The translations under genes were made by a program, and so were the position numbers. This document shows positions 15,643-23,311 of a stretch of 29,594 nt of DNA, one piece after another. Source of the DNA: an uncultured Anaerotruncus sp. (GTDB lineage Bacteria > Bacillota > Clostridia > Oscillospirales > CAG-272); assembly GCA_905210995.1 (NCBI GenBank), contig CAJLZE010000024.1:1-29594 (forward strand). The letters are read 5' to 3'. The notes under the pieces are model-generated. The model worked only from the letters and a program-made list of their open reading frames with translations, searched no databases and had not been told where the DNA came from. How positions within the stretch are numbered: position 1 is the stretch's first letter; the number at the start of each line of letters is the position of its first letter.

Positions 15643-17730
15643 TTATATATCCAGATTCTCCGCGTATTTTGCGTTCTGCTCTATAAATTCGCGGCGGGGC
15701 TCGACCTTATCGCCCATAAGCAGTGTGAACAGCTCGTCGCACATAACGGCATCCTCGACCGTCACCTTGAGCAGTGTACGCGTTTCGGGATCCATCGTTG
15801 TCTCCCACAGCTGAGTATGATCCATTTCACCGAGACCTTTATATCTGTCAGCCTCGACGCCGACGGTGCCGAGCTCCTCGATATACCTATCCCTTTCGGA
15901 GTCGGAATACGCATACTTTTCGCCGCCCTTGCCCGACTTCTTATAGACCTTGTAAAGCGGGGGCTGGGCAAGGAACACGTGTCCCTCGTCGATGAGCTGT
16001 CTCATGTGACGGAAGAAGAATGTCAGAAGCAGTATCTGAATATGCGCGCCGTCAACATCGGCATCGCTCATTATCACTATCTTGCCGTAGCGGAGCTTTG
16101 AAATATCAAAGTCCTCGCCGATACCGCAGCCCAGCGCCTGTATTATCGGTATCAGCGACTGATTCGAATAAACCTTGTCAAGGCGGCTCTTTTCAACGTT
16201 GAGCACTTTACCGCGCAGCGGGAGTATAGCCTGGAAGATCGGGTCGCGTCCCTGCTTTGCGGAACCTCCTGCGGAGTCTCCCTCGACGAGATACAGCTCT
16301 GTGAGAGACGCATCCCTCTCCTGGCAGTCCGCAAGCTTGCCGGGCAGCGTTGAGCCCTCAAGCAGTCCCTTGCGGCGCGTCAGCTCTCTTGCGCGGCGTG
16401 CCGCCTCGCGTGCGGATGCGGCTGCTATGGTCTTTTCGACTATCGCCTTTGCCGTTGCGGGATTTTCCTCAAAATATTCCGAAAGCCTTGCCGACACCGT
16501 GTTATCGACGAGTGTTCTTATCTCGGAGTTGCCGAGCTTTGCCTTTGTCTGGCTTTCAAACTGCGCGTTTTCAAGCTTTACGCTGACGATGGCGCATATG
16601 CCCTCACGCACGTCGTCGCCCGTCAGCTGCTTGTCCGCGCTCTTGAGCATTCCGTTTTTGCGCGCGTAGTCGTTTATAACGCGCGTGAGCGCGGTGCGGA
16701 AGCCCGTTTCGTGCGTTCCGCCCTCAATGGTATTCATATTGTTTGCAAACGTCAGCACGGTGGACTGATACGAGTCGTTGTACTGCAGCGCGACCTCGGC
16801 AAGTGAGGTGCCGCGCTCGCCGCGCATATAAATGACCTCGGGATGTATGAGCTGGTTATGTCTCTGCGCGTTGAGGTAGCTGACGAAGTTGCGTATACCG
16901 CCGTCGAATTTAAGATCGGATTCTACCGGCTCGCCGCCGTCCTTGCACCTTTCGTCTACAAGCACGATCCTCACGCCCGCGTTCAGGAACGCCTGCTCTC
17001 TCATGCGGTTGAGGAGTATCTCATAATCGAACACCGTCGTTTCGAATATAGTGTGGTCGGGCTTGAAGGTGACTTTGAGCCCGTGCGCCTTATCGGGCGC
17101 CGGTCCCTCGCATTTGAAGGGTCTTGCGACGTGCCCGCGCTCGAATCTTTCGGTATAGCGGATGCCCTCATATACGTTGTCCATCTCCAGCCACTCCGAG
17201 AGAGCGTTGACGACCGACGCACCCACGCCGTGAAGTCCGCCGGCGATCTTGTATCCGTCGCCGCCGAATTTTCCTCCCGCGTGCAGTATCGTATACACGA
17301 CCTCCGGTGTCGGGATGCCCTGTGTCGGGTGCATACCGGCGGGAATGCCGCGTCCGTTATCCTCGACGGTGATGCTCTCACCGGGGTTTATCGTGACCTT
17401 TATGAGGTCGCAGTGGCCCGCAAGCGCCTCGTCGATAGAGTTATCGACTATTTCGTTTACAAGATGATGCAGACCTCTCACCGACGTTGTGCCGATATAC
17501 ATACCGGGGCGTTTGCGGACGGCCTCAAGCCCCTCGAGCACCTGTATCTGACTTTCGGTGTAAGCCTCGTCAGCCACAACGGTATCCAGAACCTCGTCCT
17601 CGGGATCGAGCGCCGCCTTTGCCGCTTCAACATCAAGCTCGCCGATGCTTTCGGTGCTTTCGTTTTCGGTGCCGACTGCCTCGGTCTCCTCGGTATTTGC
17701 TTCGGCAGTCATTTTCTTCTCGTCCTTCAT
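15643..17730 (-). CDS. gyrB: DNA gyrase subunit B
   Basis: This 695-aa ATPase subunit of gyrase supplies energy for negative supercoiling. The GHKL ATPase motifs are NSIDEALAG (98-106), VEDNGRGIP (122-130) and GGLHGVGASVVNALS. The TOPRIM motifs are EGDSAGGSAKQGRD and IMSDADVDGAHI, and the C-terminal YKGLGEMD is present. Gyrase identity, not topoisomerase IV, is supported by gyrA and the origin context. The protein opens with about 55 acidic, Glu/Thr/Ala-rich residues before the usual GyrB start (YTESQIQVLEGLEAVRKRPGMYIG begins at 57). An in-frame GTG at 17577 would give a conventional start. The ATG at 17730 has AAAGGA and AGGA-type purines upstream and is kept. A transposase gene separates it from remB and recF. 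Confidence 0.96.
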   Translation of the reverse strand: MKDEKKMTAEANTEETEAVGTENESTESIGELDVEAAKAALDPEDEVLDTVVADEAYTESQIQVLEGLEAVRKRPGMYIGTTSVRGLHHLVNEIVDNSIDEALAGHCDLIKVTINPGESITVEDNGRGIPAGMHPTQGIPTPEVVYTILHAGGKFGGDGYKIAGGLHGVGASVVNALSEWLEMDNVYEGIRYTERFERGHVARPFKCEGPAPDKAHGLKVTFKPDHTIFETTVFDYEILLNRMREQAFLNAGVRIVLVDERCKDGGEPVESDLKFDGGIRNFVSYLNAQRHNQLIHPEVIYMRGERGTSLAEVALQYNDSYQSTVLTFANNMNTIEGGTHETGFRTALTRVINDYARKNGMLKSADKQLTGDDVREGICAIVSVKLENAQFESQTKAKLGNSEIRTLVDNTVSARLSEYFEENPATAKAIVEKTIAAASAREAARRARELTRRKGLLEGSTLPGKLADCQERDASLTELYLVEGDSAGGSAKQGRDPIFQAILPLRGKVLNVEKSRLDKVYSNQSLIPIIQALGCGIGEDFDISKLRYGKIVIMSDADVDGAHIQILLLTFFFRHMRQLIDEGHVFLAQPPLYKVYKKSGKGGEKYAYSDSERDRYIEELGTVGVEADRYKGLGEMDHTQLWETTMDPETRTLLKVTVEDAVMCDELFTLLMGDKVEPRREFIEQNAKYAENLDI

Positions 17731-17827
17731 TTTGTCCTATATATCCTTTCTTTTGTCGTGTGTCGTCTCTTAACTGTGCAGACCGCAAACAATGCGGACC
17801 GGCATGGCTTTTGTTTATTTATAAATC

Positions 17828-17936
17828 CTTGCATCCGTAGGGGAGGGGCTCTGCTCCTCCCGCAAAGCTTGTGCGAATTTCATTCACGGGAGGGGCGAAC
17901 TCGGAATTTGTTCCGAGTTCACCCTCCCCCACCGGG
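17828..17936 (+). repeat. G-rich palindromic repeat, copy 3 (downstream flank of the transposase)
   Basis: It opens CTTGCATCCGTAGGGG. The first hairpin is GGGAGGGGC-TCT-G(C/T)TCCTCCC type. GCAAAGCTTGTGC and CATTCACGGGAGGGGC follow, then a second perfect 10-bp hairpin, GAACTCGGAA-TTTG-TTCCGAGTTC (17897-17920), and it closes with CACCCTCCCCCAC. It lies 54 bases past the stop codon of the transposase gene and in the leader of gyrB. The rest of 17731-17989 shows no gene. Confidence 0.85.
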
Positions 17937-17989
17937 GATTACATAGACTTTTTGCTTATTTAAGGCATCATATTTGCAGGATCGTTTTT

Positions 17990-18601
17990 TTATCTGACGT
18001 ACAGGTCATCATAAAACCACTTCATCGGATTTTCATAAATATATCTTGCGTGTTTTTCATAATCATCTCTGTCTCTTATGACATGATCGTAAAATGAACG
18101 CTGAAAAACTTTTTCGATTCCGTATTCCTTTTTGCACATTTTCGATGTCAGCGATTTAAACGCGCACATAACTGCCGTTAAAGTTGTATTTTCCGGTTCG
18201 CTGTTTTGATTCGAATTATCTATGCACAAAATGATGTGTATATGATTAGGCATAACAACATAATGTTTTACCGAAACATTTTTAAAGCGTTTTTCAAGAA
18301 GCAGTAACTGGATTTCGGCAATTTTTCCGCACGGCAGCAAAACAACTTTTTGAAGAGGCATATGTCTTGCTTGAGGATCGCCTTCATTCAAATTACAGTT
18401 GCCGGTCACGTCAGACAGGATCTTTTGTTTTTTCTCTGTACAGACCGTGATAAAATATACTCCGGTCTTACCGTAATCTATTTTATCTGATCTGGTCGGT
18501 TTTCGCACCGGAAATACATTTTTCATGTTATTTTTAGCAGCAACTTGATTTTCGTATGCTGAAATCGACATGGATTTTTGCCTGATTCTGTAATCTTGCA
18601 T
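17990..18601 (-). CDS. REP-associated tyrosine transposase (RAYT, IS200-like Y1 family)
   Basis: This 203-aa ORF is a Y1 HUH single-strand transposase of the REP-associated type. RKPTRSDKIDYGKTGVYFIT (33-52) is the conserved opening, YVVMPNHIHIIL (114-125) holds the metal-binding HIH pair (120 and 122), and FQRSFYDHVIRDRDDY with YIYENPMKW (166-195) forms the C-terminal signature. The nucleophile is probably one of the tyrosines there; Tyr181 is my best candidate. The ATG at 18601 lies inside a copy of the repeat and has no ribosome binding site, so translation may start at Met11 (18571) or Met26 (18526); Met26 best fits the family. Repeat copies lie on both sides. It interrupts the usual remB-gyrB neighbourhood. 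No frameshift is seen, so it may be active. Confidence 0.9.
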   Translation of the reverse strand: MQDYRIRQKSMSISAYENQVAAKNNMKNVFPVRKPTRSDKIDYGKTGVYFITVCTEKKQKILSDVTGNCNLNEGDPQARHMPLQKVVLLPCGKIAEIQLLLLEKRFKNVSVKHYVVMPNHIHIILCIDNSNQNSEPENTTLTAVMCAFKSLTSKMCKKEYGIEKVFQRSFYDHVIRDRDDYEKHARYIYENPMKWFYDDLYVR

Positions 18602-18680
18602 CCGTAGGGGAGGGGCTCTGTTCCTCCCGCAAAGCTTGTGCAGATCTCATTCTCGGGAGGGGTAAACCCCTCCCCTACAA
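18594..18680 (+). repeat. G-rich palindromic repeat, copy 4 (upstream flank of the transposase)
   Basis: It is in the same orientation as the copy at 17828. It opens CTTGCATCCGTAGGGG and has hairpins at 18608-18628 (GGGAGGGGCTCTGTTCCTCCC type) and 18655-18674 (perfect GGGAGGGG-TAAA-CCCCTCCC). The ends form a perfect 12-bp inverted repeat, GTAGGGGAGGGG (18604-18615) with CCCCTCCCCTAC (18667-18678). It overlaps the first codons of the longest transposase reading frame. Confidence 0.88.
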
Positions 18681-18699
18681 GGGAATCGCGTATACTTCC

Positions 18700-18748
18700 G
18701 CTTAATTCTACAGTCTTGCGTCCGTAAGGGCGGGGCTCTGCTCCCTGC
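18700..18748 (+). repeat. Partial G-rich repeat, copy 5
   Basis: GCTTAATTCTACAGTCTTGC followed by GTCCGTAAGGGCGGGGCTCTGC matches the left end of copy 4 and about 20 bases beside it, then diverges just before the remB stop codon (18749-18751). The second arm of the hairpin is imperfect. It seems to be a truncated copy abutting remB. Confidence 0.6.
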
Positions 18749-19048
18749 TCACAGGCTTCTTTTCACCTTTTCCTGCTCTGCGGTGCCTTCCTCCGAGCGG
18801 TTGCGCAGCGACGCGGTCGAAAGCTGCGAAAAGCACACCCGACTGCCGGCGTTCCCGTTCTTTTCGGTCACGCGATAGAGCACGAACGACTTCGGTATCT
18901 CTATACCTGCCGCCTCGACCTCGCCGCGGCGCTCCGCCGTGCCAAGATACTTACGCGTGACAGCCGAGACGGTCGATGTATCCGTATCGAATATTCCGAT
19001 TATATCTCTTGTGCGTATGTTTTTGCTGTTTCCGACGTGCAAATACAT
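18749..19048 (-). CDS. remB: RemB-like DUF370 regulator
   Basis: This 99-aa protein opens MYLHVGNSKNIRTRDIIGIFD, the DUF370/RemB signature; PKSFVLY and FSQLSTASLRNR are later family landmarks. In Bacillus subtilis remB (yaaB) lies between recF and gyrB and takes part in control of biofilm matrix genes. The order recF-remB-gyrB is kept here apart from the transposase insertion. The protein is about 18 residues longer than the Bacillus one, with a charged tail ending just inside the partial repeat, so the tail may have been altered by that insertion. GAGAGG precedes the ATG. It starts 13 bases after recF ends, so the two are co-transcribed. Confidence 0.85.
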   Translation of the reverse strand: MYLHVGNSKNIRTRDIIGIFDTDTSTVSAVTRKYLGTAERRGEVEAAGIEIPKSFVLYRVTEKNGNAGSRVCFSQLSTASLRNRSEEGTAEQEKVKRSL

Positions 19049-19061
19049 GATAAAACCTCTC

Positions 19062-20192
19062 TTACTGCCGTGAAAAGCAGCCGCCCTTCACCTTTATGAC
19101 CTCGGCGCCGGTATAGGCGCTGCCCATATCTCCCTCATGCTCGGTACAGGTCGAAAGTATGATCTGTTTTTCCCTCATCTTTTCGGTGAGGTAGGCGCGT
19201 CTGCCCGCGTCGAGTTCGGAGAACACGTCGTCAAGCAGAAACACCGGCTCCTCGCCGCTGTCACGCCGCGATATCGCTCCCTCGGCAAGCTTGAGCGCCA
19301 GCGAGAGCGACCTCTGCTGCCCCTGTGAGGCGAACTGACGTGCCGGGCGGTCATTTATCCTTATTTCCATATCGTCCTTGTGAGTGCCCCACAGCGTCGC
19401 TCCGACGGCTATCTCACGATCGTGGTTCTCGGCGAGCCGGCCGGCGTATATCTCCTCGCACCGCGCGGCGTCTCTCATCTCATCGGCGCTCATGCGCACC
19501 GACGGCATATATTCTATCTCCGGCACCTCTCTGCCGCCCGTCATCTCGTCAAAGCATTCACCGACAACGGCTGAGGCAAGCTCAAGATACTTCACGCGCG
19601 ACACGGTGATGAACGCTGCCTCGTGCGCCAGCTCGGACGACCAGAATTCGACCGTTTCGTCGAAATTCCGTCTGCCCTCCGGCTCTGCCGCCGCCTTTAT
19701 CAGCTTGTTTCGCTGCTGAAGTATGCGGTTGTATCTTTGCAGCGACCGCATATAAAGCGGACGCAACTGCGATATCGCAACGTCGAGATACTGCCGCCGC
19801 ATTGCGGGCCCCTCTTTTATGATATTGAGATGCTCCGGACAGAACAGCACCGCGCGCAGTTGCCCGACTATCTCGGACATACGGCTGATCTTTACGCCGT
19901 TCTGCGTCACGCTGCGGCTCTTGCTGCGTGAAAGCTCTATATCTATGCGCTGCTCGCGCAAAGAATCGCGGAACGCGACTCCTATCCGCGCGCTTTTCTG
20001 GTCGAAACGGATGAAATCCGCCTCGTGCGCGCCGCGGAACGACTTTCCTATCGCCGCAAAATAAACAGCCTCGATGAGATTCGTCTTTCCCTGTGCATTG
20101 TCGCCGAGCAGAATGTTCACGCCGGGTGAAAATTCGACGCGGCAGCTCTCGATATTTCTGAAATTCTCCGCGGAAACAGTGGTTACCGTCAT
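19062..20192 (-). CDS. recF: DNA replication/repair ATPase RecF
   Basis: This 376-aa SMC-like ATPase helps load RecA at gaps and stalled forks. Walker A GDNAQGKT is at residues 30-37, the family motif MRRQYLDVAISQLRP in the middle, the signature region QGQQRSLSLALKLAEG near 300, and Walker B FLLDDVFSELD soon after. Length is usual. It follows dnaN by 36 bases with AAAGGATC before the ATG. The S4-domain gene yaaA, commonly found between dnaN and recF in Firmicutes, is absent. Confidence 0.96.
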   Translation of the reverse strand: MTVTTVSAENFRNIESCRVEFSPGVNILLGDNAQGKTNLIEAVYFAAIGKSFRGAHEADFIRFDQKSARIGVAFRDSLREQRIDIELSRSKSRSVTQNGVKISRMSEIVGQLRAVLFCPEHLNIIKEGPAMRRQYLDVAISQLRPLYMRSLQRYNRILQQRNKLIKAAAEPEGRRNFDETVEFWSSELAHEAAFITVSRVKYLELASAVVGECFDEMTGGREVPEIEYMPSVRMSADEMRDAARCEEIYAGRLAENHDREIAVGATLWGTHKDDMEIRINDRPARQFASQGQQRSLSLALKLAEGAISRRDSGEEPVFLLDDVFSELDAGRRAYLTEKMREKQIILSTCTEHEGDMGSAYTGAEVIKVKGGCFSRQ

Positions 20193-20228
20193 TGACCGAT
20201 AAGATCCTTTTTGATTTTTGACTGCTCC

Positions 20229-21392
20229 TCAGCTCTTCATTCTTACGGGAAGAAGGAAGAAGATATCGTCCGATGTCGCCTCTTCGCCCTCTCCGTACAC
20301 CGGCAGTATGTTGACGCTCGTGAGCGGAGTGGACATCTGAAGCTCGACCTCATCGGTGGTGCAGGAACGGACCGAATCTATCAGATAGCGGTTGTTGAAG
20401 GCGATGACTATATCGTCGCCCTCATGCTCGACGGGTATCTCGTCATAGCTGCTGCCGAGTGAGGAATCCGCCGTGATCTTGAGAAGCTCCCCTTCAAGGC
20501 TGAGCTTGACGTGCGTTCTGCCCGCGCCGACTATCTTTTCCTCGGTGACGATGGCAGCCTTCTCGAGTGCAAGCATGAGGCTCTGCTTCGGGCATTTCAC
20601 GTCGATGCGGTGATTCTTTATTATAATGCGGTCGTAATCTATATACTCGCCCTCGATGAGACGGGTGAAGAAGGTGAGCCCTTCAATAACGTACACCATG
20701 TGCTTTCTGCCCATGTAAACGGCAACGCCGGTGTCGTCGTCGTCCGGCAGCATACGGCAAAGCTCGTTTACCGTCTTTGCGGGAACGACATATGCGAAAT
20801 GCAGTGCCGAATCGTCATCGTTTATGTGACCGAGATTTATACGTCTCTCACTCTTTGCAAGGCGGAAGCCGTCGCAGGCAACGCAGAGCAGCTCTCCGTC
20901 TGTCACCTTGAAATAGGTGCCGTTGAGTATCGTTCTCTGATCGTTGACGCCCATGGCGTAGCTGACCTTTGATATCATCTCGCGCAGCACCTTAGACTGC
21001 ACGGTAAAACCGAGCTCGGTCTTGAGCGCGGGAAGCGACGGAAAATCGGTAGCGGGCAGCGCAGTCATGCGGTATGTGGATTTGCCGCTCGTTATGGTTA
21101 CTGCAAGACGGTCGCTGACGGTGAGGGTTATCTCCTCTCCGCCCATGACCTTTACCGACTGAAGGAACTTCTGCGCGTTGATAACGCAGCTTCCTCCTTC
21201 GAGAACATCTGCCTCGACCGTTGTTCTCACGCCCTTTTCAAGGTCGTATGTAGTCATAACGACGGTGGACGGAGCCTCAGCCTCAAATAGGATGCCCTCG
21301 ACGGCGGCAATGGACGAGCGCACCGACGAAGCGGCGCACATTATCGGTGTAACGCAGTTTATAACTTCCTGGCGGTTGAATACGATCTTCAT
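20229..21392 (-). CDS. dnaN: DNA polymerase III sliding clamp (beta subunit)
   Basis: This clamp encircles DNA and tethers the replicative polymerase. I place the start at the ATG at 21392 (MKIVFNRQEV, 387 aa) and not at a TTG at 21410, because the AAAGGA ribosome binding site lies between them, nine bases before the ATG. Three clamp-type domains are recognisable from the regular length and from LPATDFPSLP, VACDGFRLA and the C-terminal FLLPVRMKS, close to the usual LPMR-type ending. The gene is directly downstream of the origin and is followed by recF. Confidence 0.96.
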   Translation of the reverse strand: MKIVFNRQEVINCVTPIMCAASSVRSSIAAVEGILFEAEAPSTVVMTTYDLEKGVRTTVEADVLEGGSCVINAQKFLQSVKVMGGEEITLTVSDRLAVTITSGKSTYRMTALPATDFPSLPALKTELGFTVQSKVLREMISKVSYAMGVNDQRTILNGTYFKVTDGELLCVACDGFRLAKSERRINLGHINDDDSALHFAYVVPAKTVNELCRMLPDDDDTGVAVYMGRKHMVYVIEGLTFFTRLIEGEYIDYDRIIIKNHRIDVKCPKQSLMLALEKAAIVTEEKIVGAGRTHVKLSLEGELLKITADSSLGSSYDEIPVEHEGDDIVIAFNNRYLIDSVRSCTTDEVELQMSTPLTSVNILPVYGEGEEATSDDIFFLLPVRMKS

Positions 21393-21489
21393 GATAAAAT
21401 ATCCTTTCAAAAATTATGTGAGACACCGGGAAAGACGCGATCTCGGAATGTGAGAACAACATGGCGGCGGGGCTTCCCGCCCGCGCTCC

Positions 21490-21790
21490 CGGCTGTAAAA
21501 ACCAAAAGAATGAATGTCCTAAATAACAGTAGTAGCAGCAGTAGGTGGTGTGGAAACTGTGGATAACTCTGTCGACCACCGGATATGTCCCGCATTCCGG
21601 CGTAAAATCGCCGTTTTTTCGCCTCATACTCGTAAAATCGCGGAAATTCCGGATGTCCCGCTTCGAGCCGTTTTGTATGTCCGGGAGGCGAAAATGCCGG
21701 ATGTCGCTGTTGAAAACGTGTGGAAAGAGGAAAATGTTATCCACAGGGACATGAGCGGCGGTATGCCGTGCATATCCACGGAAAAGGGGA
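21490..21790. other. oriC: Chromosomal replication origin (oriC) between dnaA and dnaN
   Basis: The 420-base gap between dnaN and dnaA has perfect DnaA boxes at 21558-21566 (TGTGGATAA) and 21737-21745 (TTATCCACA), with near matches at 21549-21557 (TGTGGAAAC), 21719-21727 (TGTGGAAAG) and 21772-21780 (ATATCCACG). An AT-rich stretch (about 21496-21526) on the dnaN side is the likely unwinding element. Between the two box clusters lie CCGGATGTC-type repeats and a 10-bp inverted repeat. The layout equals the dnaA-dnaN origin of Bacillus subtilis. No gene is seen in this stretch. Confidence 0.92.
21524..21566 (+). promoter_or_regulatory. Origin unwinding module: seven DnaA-trios plus two DnaA boxes
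   Basis: Reading the + strand from 21524: TAA, CAG, TAG, TAG, CAG, CAG, TAG (21524-21544), then GTGG (21545-21548), then the DnaA boxes TGTGGAAAC (21549-21557) and TGTGGATAA (21558-21566) with no gap between them. All seven triplets fit the DnaA-trio rule, 5'-[T/C]A[G/A]. Their polarity relative to the boxes matches the Bacillus basal unwinding system. DnaA bound at the boxes would extend onto this strand and open the AT-rich DNA toward dnaN. Confidence 0.9.
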
Positions 21791-21812
21791 TAAATGTGCA
21801 GGTAGAGGGCGC

Positions 21813-23168
21813 TCAGACGGAGATCTTCGTCCCGTCGCCGGCGACTTCCTTTATCATCGTGTTGAGGTCCATGGCGAGCGCCGCGTCGGTGCGCAGCTTT
21901 TTCTCGATGACGTCGCAGGACGACAGCGCGGTCGTGTGATCTCTGCCGAATATCTTTCCGATGTTCGGATATGACATCTCGGTGATCTTTTTTATGAGAT
22001 ATATCGAGACGTGCCGCGCCTGTGCGATCTCCTTCGTGCGCTTTTTGCCGAGAAGATCTTCTTTTGAGATGCCGTATTTGCGGTAGACCGCGGCAAATAT
22101 CTTATCTACGGTCACGCTCACCGGCTCCTCGCCGCCGAGCAGCTCGGAAATGCAGCTCCTTGCCAGCTCCATGGATATCTCGCGCCCGTTGAGGAACGCC
22201 AGCGCGCCGAGCTTTTTGATCGCTCCCTCTATCTGACGGATGTTCGAACGCAGATTTTCGGCAAGGAAGTTCAGCACGTCGTCGGGGATGACGATATTGA
22301 CCTGTTCGGCTTTCTTTTTGATTATCGCGATGCGCAGCTCAAGATCCGGCGGCTGTATATCGGCGATAAGGCCCCACTCAAAGCGGGTCTTCAGCCTGTC
22401 CTCGAGCGTTTTTATCTCGCGCGGAGGGCGATCGGAGGTGAGTATTATCTGCTTATGTTCCTCATAAAGGGCATTGAAGGTGTGGAAGAACTCCTCCTGT
22501 GTCGATACCTTTCCGGCGATGAACTGTATATCGTCGATGAGGAGCATATCGCATGAGCGGTATTTGTTGCGGAATTCGGCTGTCTTTTGACTCGCGAGCG
22601 CCTCGATGAGCTGATTGGTGAAATCTTCACCCTTTATGTATATGACCTCGGCGTTTGTTTTTTTCTTCTTTACCTCATTCGTGATGGCGTAGAGCAGATG
22701 TGTTTTGCCGAGCCCGGACGGACCGTAAATGAAAAGCGGGTTGTAGTTCATCGCGGGTGCCGCCGCGACCGCCGTTGCCGCAGCATGGGCAAAGCGGTTG
22801 GAATTTCCGACTATGAAATTGTCGAATGTATACTCGAAGTTGAAGGGCGGCATGGTCGAGCCGATGAGATTCGTCTTTTTTCCGTCGCTGCGCTGCTCGG
22901 GCTCGCCGTCGTGATTTTCAAGTATGAGCACGACGTCGATATCAAAGCCCAGTATCTTCGAAAAGCGCCTTCCGATCTCGTCTATATATTTGCTTTTTAT
23001 GACATCGTATCTGAGGGATGACGGGACCGACATGGTAAGCTCGCGCCCCGTGAAGGAAACGATCTTTACCGAGCCGAACCACAGCTTTATGGTTTCGCTT
23101 GAGAGCTTGTCGTGAAAGGACTCACGCACGATATCCCATATCTCGCACATATCGTCGTAGTATGCCAT
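21813..23168 (-). CDS. dnaA: Chromosomal replication initiator DnaA
   Basis: This 451-aa AAA+ protein binds the boxes at oriC and melts DNA. The N-terminal helicase-loading domain covers about 1-85 and a short linker follows. Walker A GPSGLGKT is at 149-156, Walker B LLIDD at 209-213, and LTSDRPPREI (sensor I region) near 243-252. The C-terminal helix-turn-helix contains the box-binding motif FGRDHTTAL (407-415). The ATG at 23168 has AGAGGT five bases upstream. A sigma-A promoter is visible in front. It is divergent from a sugar kinase gene instead of the usual rpmH. Confidence 0.97.
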   Translation of the reverse strand: MAYYDDMCEIWDIVRESFHDKLSSETIKLWFGSVKIVSFTGRELTMSVPSSLRYDVIKSKYIDEIGRRFSKILGFDIDVVLILENHDGEPEQRSDGKKTNLIGSTMPPFNFEYTFDNFIVGNSNRFAHAAATAVAAAPAMNYNPLFIYGPSGLGKTHLLYAITNEVKKKKTNAEVIYIKGEDFTNQLIEALASQKTAEFRNKYRSCDMLLIDDIQFIAGKVSTQEEFFHTFNALYEEHKQIILTSDRPPREIKTLEDRLKTRFEWGLIADIQPPDLELRIAIIKKKAEQVNIVIPDDVLNFLAENLRSNIRQIEGAIKKLGALAFLNGREISMELARSCISELLGGEEPVSVTVDKIFAAVYRKYGISKEDLLGKKRTKEIAQARHVSIYLIKKITEMSYPNIGKIFGRDHTTALSSCDVIEKKLRTDAALAMDLNTMIKEVAGDGTKISV

Positions 23169-23202
23169 TGAAGACCTCTGCCTTTATCATTGTGTTTATA
23201 TT

Positions 23203-23231
23203 ATTATATCATATAAATAAGAAATATGCAA
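23203..23231 (-). promoter_or_regulatory. Probable dnaA promoter
   Basis: On the - strand, TTGCAT (23231-23226), 17 bases, then TATAAT (23208-23203), preceded by TGA as an extended -10. It lies about 35 bases upstream of the dnaA start codon. I see no DnaA box in this gap, so autoregulation by DnaA at this site is not evident. Confidence 0.68.
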
Positions 23232-23250
23232 GAAAAAACGCCGATTTCCT

Positions 23251-23279
23251 TTGACATCCGGGCGGAAATTTGATATAAT
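23251..23279 (+). promoter_or_regulatory. Consensus sigma-A promoter for the kinase gene
   Basis: A perfect TTGACA (23251-23256), 17 bases, then a perfect TATAAT (23274-23279) with TGA as extended -10. This is the strongest promoter by sequence in the window. Transcription would start near 23286, about 26 bases before the GTG start at 23312, and probably reads on into gyrA. Confidence 0.87.
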
Positions 23280-23311
23280 ATATAATATGACAGTGTACCC
23301 GCGCGAGGGTC

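Noticed and set aside
21393..21410. TTG at 21410 as the dnaN start
   Set aside because: The AAAGGA ribosome binding site lies downstream of it, and the conserved clamp N-terminus begins at the ATG at 21392.
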